A stretch of 5,357 nucleotides of DNA from the NCBI GenBank assembly GCA_947311455.1, contig CAMZKY010000211.1:1-5357 (forward strand). The letters are read 5' to 3'. The stretch comes from an uncultured Marinosulfonomonas sp. (GTDB taxonomy: Bacteria; Pseudomonadota; Alphaproteobacteria; Rhodobacterales; Rhodobacteraceae). The notes under the pieces are model-generated. The model worked only from the letters and a program-made list of their open reading frames with translations, was not told where the DNA came from and did not search any database. Made by a program: the position numbers and the translations under genes. Shown one piece after another: positions 1-4,527 of the stretch (position 1 is the stretch's first letter; every line of letters starts with the position of its first letter).

Positions 1-149
1 AATTCAACCGCCGACACACCGCACGCCAAGGCGAATTCAAACCCTGCCATGGTGTTTTCAGGCATAACCCCGCGCGCGCCACGGTGCCCATGCAAGCGAA
101 TGATATTCGGGGTGGCACGCAGGCTTTGTAACCTGTCTGGAACCGTCAT
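1..149 (-). CDS. ugpQ: Glycerophosphodiester phosphodiesterase UgpQ, N-terminal part only (runs off the left edge)
   Basis: Cytoplasmic enzyme that hydrolyses glycerophosphodiesters to glycerol-3-phosphate plus an alcohol. The minus strand opens with an ATG at 149-147 that overlaps the ugpC stop codon by one base (TAATG), and it reads without a stop to the edge, giving 49 complete codons. Residues 20-33 read HGHRGARGVMPENT, the family hallmark: His22-Arg23 of the HRGA motif holds the first catalytic histidine, and Glu31 of PENT is a metal ligand. Glu49, followed by a partial Phe or Leu codon, fits the conserved E-x-D metal site. No signal peptide is visible, as expected for UgpQ rather than the periplasmic GlpQ. 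The ribosome binding site is weak (GGGA about 14 bases upstream), so translation is probably coupled to ugpC. The rest of the protein, about 200 residues if it is E. coli-like, lies outside the window. The family call is firm; the symbol rests on operon position. Confidence 0.9.
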   Translation of the reverse strand, partial: MTVPDRLQSLRATPNIIRLHGHRGARGVMPENTMAGFEFALACGVSAVE

Positions 150-1201
150 TACGACAACCGTTTCCCAGTTGTGGCATCAAAGAAATGCAGCAGCTTTTTC
201 GCTGCGGAAAATCGCATTTCGGCCCCTTCTGAAATATCATGTGTGCCCGCCAGAGACACCACCATTTCTGTATCAGTGCCCTTCAAAACCCCGTGAATCA
301 AGGTATTTGCCCCCAATTGTTCGCGCATTAAAACCTTAATCTGGAACATACCTTTATCGTGGGGAACCAAATGCTCGGGCCGCACCCCCAGCGTAACAGT
401 GCCCGTTGTCGCCACCCCGGGCACAACATCGCCATTTTGCAGCTCCACAGTGCCATCATCACGCGCGGTGGCCGGTATGAAATTCATCGCGGGGCTACCG
501 ATAAACCCCGCCACAAACACTGTTTGGGGGTTTTCGTATAGTTCAATCGGGGTGCCGAATTGTTCAACATAACCGCCATTCAACACCATCAGACGATCGC
601 CCAATGTCATGGCTTCGACCTGATCGTGTGTTACAAAAATCGACGTCACCCCAAGGCGTTTTTGCAGCTTGCGGATCTCTAAACGCATTTGCACGCGCAG
701 CTTGGCATCCAGATTGGACAGTGGTTCATCAAATAAAAACACCGACGGTTCACGCACAATCGCACGGCCCATCGCCACCCGCTGCCGTTGCCCCCCCGAC
801 AGAGCGCGGGGTTTGCGTTTCAGGTAGTCGCCGATTTCCAGAATTTCGGCCGCCTCGTTGACGCGACGTTTGATTTCACTTTTGGCAATACCCCGGATTT
901 TCAGGCCGTAAGCCATGTTGTCGTAGACACTCATATGTGGATACAGGGCGTAATTCTGAAACACCATGGCAATATCGCGATCCGCCGGCTCCAGATTATT
1001 GACCATTTTACCGCCAATCGAAACCTCGCCGGATGTGACGGTTTCAAGGCCCGCGATCATCCGCAGCAAGGTTGATTTCCCACAGCCCGACGGGCCAACG
1101 ATGACCACGAATTCACCATCGTTAATATCGCCGTTGACCCCGTGCAAGACCTCGGTATCGCCATATGATTTAAGCAGGTTATCCAGTTTTATATTTGCCA
1201 T
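149..1201 (-). CDS. ugpC: sn-glycerol-3-phosphate ABC transporter ATP-binding protein UgpC
   Basis: ATPase that dimerises on the cytoplasmic face of the UgpA-UgpE channel and powers uptake. At 350 residues it is close to E. coli UgpC. Domains in order: an ABC nucleotide-binding domain (about 1-235), with Walker A GPSGCGKST at 36-44, Q-loop glutamine 82 in FQNYALYPHM, signature LSGGQRQRV at 134-142, Walker B VFLFDEP at 154-160, D-loop SNLDAK at 162-167 and switch His192. A MalK/UgpC-type regulatory domain of OB-fold (TOBE) kind follows (about 236-350), including LGVRPEHL at 271-278. All catalytic motifs are intact. The start is ATG at 1201, with AGGA (TCCT at 1209-1212 on the plus strand) seven bases upstream, overlapping the ugpE stop codon. 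The gap to ugpE is nine bases. The ATPase alone could be any member of the MalK/UgpC (CUT1) group; its neighbours make it UgpC. Confidence 0.95.
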   Translation of the reverse strand: MANIKLDNLLKSYGDTEVLHGVNGDINDGEFVVIVGPSGCGKSTLLRMIAGLETVTSGEVSIGGKMVNNLEPADRDIAMVFQNYALYPHMSVYDNMAYGLKIRGIAKSEIKRRVNEAAEILEIGDYLKRKPRALSGGQRQRVAMGRAIVREPSVFLFDEPLSNLDAKLRVQMRLEIRKLQKRLGVTSIFVTHDQVEAMTLGDRLMVLNGGYVEQFGTPIELYENPQTVFVAGFIGSPAMNFIPATARDDGTVELQNGDVVPGVATTGTVTLGVRPEHLVPHDKGMFQIKVLMREQLGANTLIHGVLKGTDTEMVVSLAGTHDISEGAEMRFSAAKKLLHFFDATTGKRLS

Positions 1202-1210
1202 GTTTCTATC

Positions 1211-2062
1211 CTACTTATCCGTTTCCGTCAGGCCCTTGACGAACAGTTTTTGCATAAACACCACCACCAAAATTGGTGGTAGCATGGCCAAAAGGGCGGT
1301 CATCATAATGATGTTCCATTCCGGTGTGGCTTCGGCACTTTCAAGCAGCTGCTTGATGCTCATTACGATGGTGGTCATGTTGGTATCCTGCGTGATCAAC
1401 AGCGGCCACAGGTATTGGTTCCAGCCATAGATAAACAGAATTACAAACAGCGCCGCGATATTGGTGCGCGACAGGGGCAACAGAATATCCCAGAAAAACC
1501 GCATCGGCCCCGCCCCATCAATGCGCGCGCTTTCCAGCATTTCGTCGGGGATTGTCAGGAACACCTGACGGAACATAAACGTGGCCGTGGCCGAGGCAAT
1601 CAAGGGCAGGGAAAGCCCCGCATAACTGTTAAGAAGGCCCAACTTCGCCACCACCTCATAGGTTGGCAGAATGCGCACCTCGACCGGAAGCATCAGGGTG
1701 ATAAAAATCAGCCAGAAAAACATCATCCGGAACGGAAATTTGAAATAGACAATCGCAAAGGCCGAAATCAGCGATATGGCGATTTTACCAAAGGCAATCG
1801 ACAGTGCCATCACCAGTGAATTCAACATCATCCGCCAAACCGGCACATTATTGGTGCCTGCTGCGCCTTCGCCAATCAGGGTTTCGTTCAGGTTTACAAA
1901 TAACTGATCCCCGGGCCACAAAGGCAACGGGACTTGCGTCATGCGAATATCGGTGTGGGTTGACGCCACGAAAGTGATCCAGATCGGAAAGGCGATCATT
2001 GCCACGCCAAAAATTAAAATCAGATGGCTCAGAAACGTCAGAACAGGGCGATTTTCAATCAT
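1211..2062 (-). CDS. ugpE: sn-glycerol-3-phosphate ABC transporter permease UgpE
   Basis: Inner-membrane permease that pairs with UgpA to form the translocation channel. It has 283 residues (E. coli UgpE is about the same) and six hydrophobic segments, near 8-30, 80-106, 113-130, 143-165, 202-222 and 252-272. The cytoplasmic EAA loop that docks on the ATPase is at about 177-196 (ESARIDGAGPMRFFWDILLP). Other stretches match E. coli UgpE closely as I recall it: the start MIENRP, FITLMLPVEVR at 120-130 and FIYGWNQYLWPLL at 210-222. The ATG at 2062-2060 overlaps the ugpA stop in TGATG, with AAGG about 11 bases upstream inside ugpA, so translational coupling is likely. The TAG stop at 1213-1211 forms part of the ribosome binding site of ugpC. 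Confidence 0.95.
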   Translation of the reverse strand: MIENRPVLTFLSHLILIFGVAMIAFPIWITFVASTHTDIRMTQVPLPLWPGDQLFVNLNETLIGEGAAGTNNVPVWRMMLNSLVMALSIAFGKIAISLISAFAIVYFKFPFRMMFFWLIFITLMLPVEVRILPTYEVVAKLGLLNSYAGLSLPLIASATATFMFRQVFLTIPDEMLESARIDGAGPMRFFWDILLPLSRTNIAALFVILFIYGWNQYLWPLLITQDTNMTTIVMSIKQLLESAEATPEWNIIMMTALLAMLPPILVVVFMQKLFVKGLTETDK

Positions 2063-2943
2063 CAGTATTCAACCTTTCGTTCGACAAACCGGAATTGAAC
2101 CACCGTCATCGCGATTACCAAGATCATCAAAATCACCGATTGCGCTGCCGATCCCCCCAGATCAAGGCCAACAAACCCGTCATTATAAACCTTGTAAACC
2201 AGTATGTTGGTTGATCCCGCCGGCCCGCCTTGGGTGACGGCGTGGATAATGCCGAAGGTGTCAAAGAACGCATAAACCGCGTTGATCACAATCAGGAAAA
2301 ATGTGGTGGGTGAAATCAAGGGAAACACAATCGTCCAGAACCGCTTTAACGGCCCCGCCCCGTCAATCGCTGCGGCTTCTATTACCGATTTGGGAATGGA
2401 TTGCATCGCGGCCAGATAAAACAGGAAATTATAGGCAACCTGTTTCCACGCCGCAGCCATAATCACCAGCCCCATGGCCTGACTTTTGTTCAGGTAGTGG
2501 TTCCAGTCAATGCCGAACCCTTCCAGGAAATAGCTGATAATCCCCAGCGTCGGGTTAAACATAAACACCCACAGCGCGCCGGCCAGAACCGGTGCAACCG
2601 CATAGGGCCAGATCAACAAGGTGCGGTAAACCATAGCCCCGCGAATAACCCGATCGGCAAATCCGGCGAGGATGATCGCCATGCCCATAGACAACAACGC
2701 CACAGCGCCCGAAAACCACATGGTGCGGATAAAGGATTCAAGGTATTTCGGATCTTCAAACAAGACCTGAAAGTTTTCAAACCAGACAAATTCTGTGCTT
2801 AGCCCAAACGCGTCTTCGATCAGCAAAGATTGATACATCGCCTGACTGGCGGGCCAGATAAAGAACACCAAAGTAATGATGATCTGCGGGGCCACCAATA
2901 GATATGGCAGATAAGACGTGGGAAAATGAACGCGTTTCAGCAA
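2062..2943 (-). CDS. ugpA: sn-glycerol-3-phosphate ABC transporter permease UgpA
   Basis: Inner-membrane permease, partner of UgpE in the glycerol-3-phosphate/glycerophosphodiester importer. With the chosen start it has 293 residues, like E. coli UgpA. Six hydrophobic segments lie near 12-30, 76-96, 107-127, 156-180, 208-230 and 267-285. The EAA loop is at 189-208 (EAAAIDGAGPLKRFWTIVFP). YLPYLLVAPQ at 11-20, LFNP/FNP-like FMFNP at 127-131 and DGFVGLDL at 255-262 resemble UgpA as I recall it. The start is inferred to be TTG at 2943-2941: the frame is closed by a TAG 39 bases further upstream, there is no in-frame ATG or GTG between, and GGAG sits eight bases before the TTG. A CTG three bases later is less likely. 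The gene is separated from ugpB by 82 bases containing a strong hairpin, which could lower permease expression relative to the binding protein. Confidence 0.95.
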   Translation of the reverse strand: MLKRVHFPTSYLPYLLVAPQIIITLVFFIWPASQAMYQSLLIEDAFGLSTEFVWFENFQVLFEDPKYLESFIRTMWFSGAVALLSMGMAIILAGFADRVIRGAMVYRTLLIWPYAVAPVLAGALWVFMFNPTLGIISYFLEGFGIDWNHYLNKSQAMGLVIMAAAWKQVAYNFLFYLAAMQSIPKSVIEAAAIDGAGPLKRFWTIVFPLISPTTFFLIVINAVYAFFDTFGIIHAVTQGGPAGSTNILVYKVYNDGFVGLDLGGSAAQSVILMILVIAMTVVQFRFVERKVEY

Positions 2944-2951
2944 AACACAAG

Positions 2952-2955
2952 CTCC
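2952..2955 (-). promoter_or_regulatory. Ribosome binding site GGAG of ugpA, deciding a TTG start
   Basis: The minus strand reads GGAG followed by eight bases and then TTG, CTG, AAA. No ATG or GTG is available in this frame before the upstream stop codon, so the spacing supports TTG at 2943 as the initiation codon of ugpA. Confidence 0.65.
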
Positions 2956-2968
2956 GGTAAATTTAGAT

Positions 2969-2998
2969 GTGCCGCCCTAGAAAGAGTAAGGGCGGCAC
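2969..2998 (-). repeat. Intercistronic inverted repeat (hairpin) between ugpB and ugpA
   Basis: The arms GTGCCGCCCT and AGGGCGGCAC are a perfect 10-bp inverted repeat around a 10-base loop (pyrimidine-rich, TACTCTTTCT in the transcript). Eight of the ten pairs are G-C, so the RNA stem should be stable. It starts about 27 bases after the ugpB stop and ends 13 bases before the ugpA ribosome binding site. After the stem the transcript reads ATCTAAATTTACC, which is not a uridine run, so this is not a classic intrinsic terminator. Inference: it protects the 3' end of a ugpB-only mRNA or causes partial termination, giving more binding protein than permease, as is known for hairpins after binding-protein genes such as malE. 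Confidence 0.75.
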
Positions 2999-3025
2999 GT
3001 TTATTGAACGTCGTTTCAACGAGGT

Positions 3026-4330
3026 TTATTTCACCGAACGCTCAAATTTGCGCAGCAGGGCATTGCCGCGTTCAACGGAGGCATCCATGGCCTCTTTGGC
3101 GGTTTTGTCACCGGCCCAAAGCGCTTCCATTTCTTCGTTGATAATGTCACGGATTTGAACAAAATTCCCAAACCGGATACCGCGCGATGCGGGGGTCGGG
3201 GTGTTCAGGCTAAGTTGCGCAATTGCCGTGTCGGTGCCCGGGTTGCTGTCATAGAACCCTTGCGATTTTGACAGCTCATAGGCGGCTGTGGTGATCGGAA
3301 CATAGCCGGTTTCCTGATGCCACCATGCCTGCACTTCGGGGCTGGACAGATAGTTCAGGAATTTGGCGGTGCCTTTGTATTCCGCTTCGGATTTTCCGGC
3401 CAGAACCCAAAGCGTTGCGCCCCCGATGATCGAGTTTTGCGGAGCCGAGGCCACACCCGTATCAAGCGGCAGCATAGTTTGACCAAACTTGAATTCAGCT
3501 TGTTTTTTGATTGACCCGTAATAAGCGGATGAGTTCATCCACATGCCGCATTCGCCCGAAGTGAATAACGGCAGGCTATCACCACGACGGCCACCATATT
3601 TGAACAGCCCGTCTTTTTGCATGTCGGCAATGGCTTGCAAACGGCCTTCTACAGCATCGTTGTTAAACGTCAGTTCTGTATCAAATCCGGCAAATCCGTT
3701 TTCTTTGGTGCCCATGGAAATGTTGTGCCATGCGGAATAGTTTTCCACCATCACCCAGCTTTGCCAGCCAAAGGAAAACCCGCATTTCATCCCGTTTGCC
3801 AGCAGTTTTTCCGACGCTGATTTTACGTCATCCCATGATTTGGGCACATCCGCCCCCGCAGCGGCCAGCGCATCGGCATTATACCAAAGAACCGGCGTAG
3901 AGGAATTGAACGGCATAGAAAGCAACTGACCATCCGGCATTTGGTAATAAGAAATCACCGCAGGCAGATAATCGGATTTATCGAACGGCTCGCCCATATC
4001 CGACATCAGTTTGTCAACCGGATAAATCGCGCCTTTGGCCCCCATCATCGTGGCGGTGCCCACTTCAAACACTTGCACGATCGCTGGCTGTTCATGGGCA
4101 CGGAACGCGGCAATCGCGGCGGTCATGGTTTCGGTGTAGTTGCCTTTGTTCACCGGCACAATTTTGTAATCGGATTGGGATGCATTGAAATCGGCGGCGA
4201 TTTTATCAACACGCTCGCCGTTTGCGCCACCCATCGCATGCCACCACTGAATTTCGGTTGCTGCAATTGCGGATGTTGCAAAGGCTGCAACCATACCCGT
4301 AACCACGGTGCCTATAATCGTATGTTTCAT
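3026..4330 (-). CDS. ugpB: Periplasmic sn-glycerol-3-phosphate/glycerophosphodiester-binding protein UgpB
   Basis: Solute receptor of the Ugp importer, of the extracellular solute-binding family 1. From ATG at 4330 the protein has 434 residues. An N-terminal signal peptide (Lys2 and His3, a hydrophobic core at about 5-18, then AIA at 21-23) predicts cleavage after residue 23, giving a mature start ATEIQWWH. There is no lipobox cysteine, so it is soluble in the periplasm. Similarity to E. coli UgpB is clear along the whole length, for example IVPVNKGNY at 57-65, FEVGTATMM at 88-96, PFNSSTPVL at 140-148 and GWQSW at 188-192. Ligand-contact residues recalled for the E. coli protein have counterparts here: Tyr65, Glu89, Ser144, Trp192, Ser267, Gly304, Tyr343 and Arg394. 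The frame extends 12 codons upstream to a TTG at 4366, but GGAGG eight bases before the ATG at 4330 and the signal-peptide fit decide the start. It is the first gene of the operon. Confidence 0.96.
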   Translation of the reverse strand: MKHTIIGTVVTGMVAAFATSAIAATEIQWWHAMGGANGERVDKIAADFNASQSDYKIVPVNKGNYTETMTAAIAAFRAHEQPAIVQVFEVGTATMMGAKGAIYPVDKLMSDMGEPFDKSDYLPAVISYYQMPDGQLLSMPFNSSTPVLWYNADALAAAGADVPKSWDDVKSASEKLLANGMKCGFSFGWQSWVMVENYSAWHNISMGTKENGFAGFDTELTFNNDAVEGRLQAIADMQKDGLFKYGGRRGDSLPLFTSGECGMWMNSSAYYGSIKKQAEFKFGQTMLPLDTGVASAPQNSIIGGATLWVLAGKSEAEYKGTAKFLNYLSSPEVQAWWHQETGYVPITTAAYELSKSQGFYDSNPGTDTAIAQLSLNTPTPASRGIRFGNFVQIRDIINEEMEALWAGDKTAKEAMDASVERGNALLRKFERSVK

Positions 4331-4338
4331 GTAAAAGA

Positions 4339-4343
4339 CCTCC
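4339..4343 (-). promoter_or_regulatory. Strong ribosome binding site GGAGG of ugpB
   Basis: GGAGG on the minus strand lies eight bases before ATG 4330. It is the strongest Shine-Dalgarno sequence in the window, in line with the high expression expected of a binding protein, and it rules out the longer TTG-initiated frame from 4366. Confidence 0.85.
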
Positions 4344-4431
4344 AAGTCATTCGAAAATAATTTCAAAGCACAGGAAACAGTTACGATTTAACCGCCCCCG
4401 CCATTCCTGAAACAAACAGAGCATGGACTTA

Positions 4432-4459
4432 ATCATAATTCAATTGAAAGTTTTGTAAT
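4432..4459 (-). promoter_or_regulatory. Possible promoter of the ugp operon
   Basis: On the minus strand ATTACA (4459-4454) is separated by 16 bases from TATGAT (4437-4432). The -10 matches five of six consensus bases; the -35 matches four of six. Transcription would start near 4425, giving a leader of about 95 bases before ugpB. The weak -35 and the palindrome immediately upstream would fit an activator-dependent promoter. This is based on consensus matching only. Confidence 0.35.
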
Positions 4460-4471
4460 AAATTTTATAAC
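4444..4471 (+). promoter_or_regulatory. Possible promoter of the LysR-type gene
   Basis: TTGAAA (4444-4449), a 16-base spacer and TATAAC (4466-4471) each match five of six sigma-70-type consensus bases. The start would be near 4478, about 50 bases before the gene. The -10 lies inside the left arm of the palindrome at 4463-4485, so a protein bound there would block this promoter, the usual autorepression design of LysR-type regulators. The two opposed promoters overlap almost completely. Confidence 0.45.
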
Positions 4472-4485
4472 CATAGGTTATGAAA
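4463..4485. promoter_or_regulatory. Palindromic LysR-type operator candidate (T-N11-A)
   Basis: The core ATAACC-ATA-GGTTAT (4467-4481) is a perfect inverted repeat around three bases. Counting the flanking TTT and AAA, nine of ten base pairs are symmetric over 23 bases. It contains the T-N11-A pattern (T 4468, A 4480) typical of LysR-family recognition sites. It overlaps the predicted -10 of the divergent regulator gene and lies just upstream of the predicted ugp -35 (centre at about -49). Position and symmetry are seen in the sequence; binding by the adjacent regulator is inferred. Confidence 0.55.
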
Positions 4486-4527
4486 ATACCCAATAGACAC
4501 ATTCAAATCCTGTAAGGCACGGCAAAA

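Larger units (their letters stand above)
4331..4527. promoter_or_regulatory. Divergent control region between ugpB and the LysR-type gene
   Basis: This 197-bp noncoding stretch separates two divergent genes. Its middle (about 4430-4490) is very AT-rich and holds promoter-like hexamers in both directions and a palindrome; see the separate entries. The part next to ugpB would be its leader and contains a G-rich tract (GGCGGGGGCGG on the minus strand, 4392-4402). I found no pair of 11-base-spaced CTGTNA units on either strand, so no recognisable PhoB box. Confidence 0.8.

Noticed and set aside
58..240. A 60-codon minus-strand frame overlapping the end of ugpC and the start of ugpQ
   Set aside because: It lies in another frame over both genes; the overlapping frame with HRGA and PENT motifs is the real one.
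966..1430. A 154-codon plus-strand open frame spanning the ugpC-ugpE junction
   Set aside because: It runs antisense to two well-supported genes, has no family resemblance, and its Ser/Pro-rich stretches are those of a shadow frame.
1415..1819. Plus-strand open frames of 130-140 codons opposite ugpE, ugpA (2401-2802) and ugpB (3941-4360)
   Set aside because: Their His-, Arg- and Gln-rich composition is the usual reverse complement of membrane-protein and binding-protein codons; none has a convincing ribosome binding site or domain.
2969..2998. Rho-independent terminator between ugpB and ugpA
   Set aside because: The stem is good, but neither strand has a uridine run after it, and terminating here would cut off the rest of a conserved operon. 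It is kept as an intercistronic hairpin.
4331..4366. Longer ugpB starting at TTG 4366
   Set aside because: It would add 12 charged and polar residues before the signal peptide and place the GGAGG sequence inside the coding region; ATG 4330 fits both the ribosome binding site and the signal peptide.
4331..4527. PhoB box upstream of ugpB
   Set aside because: CTGTTT occurs twice on the minus strand (near 4420 and 4380), but the copies are not spaced by 11 bases and lack the CTGTCA core, so this does not make a Pho box.
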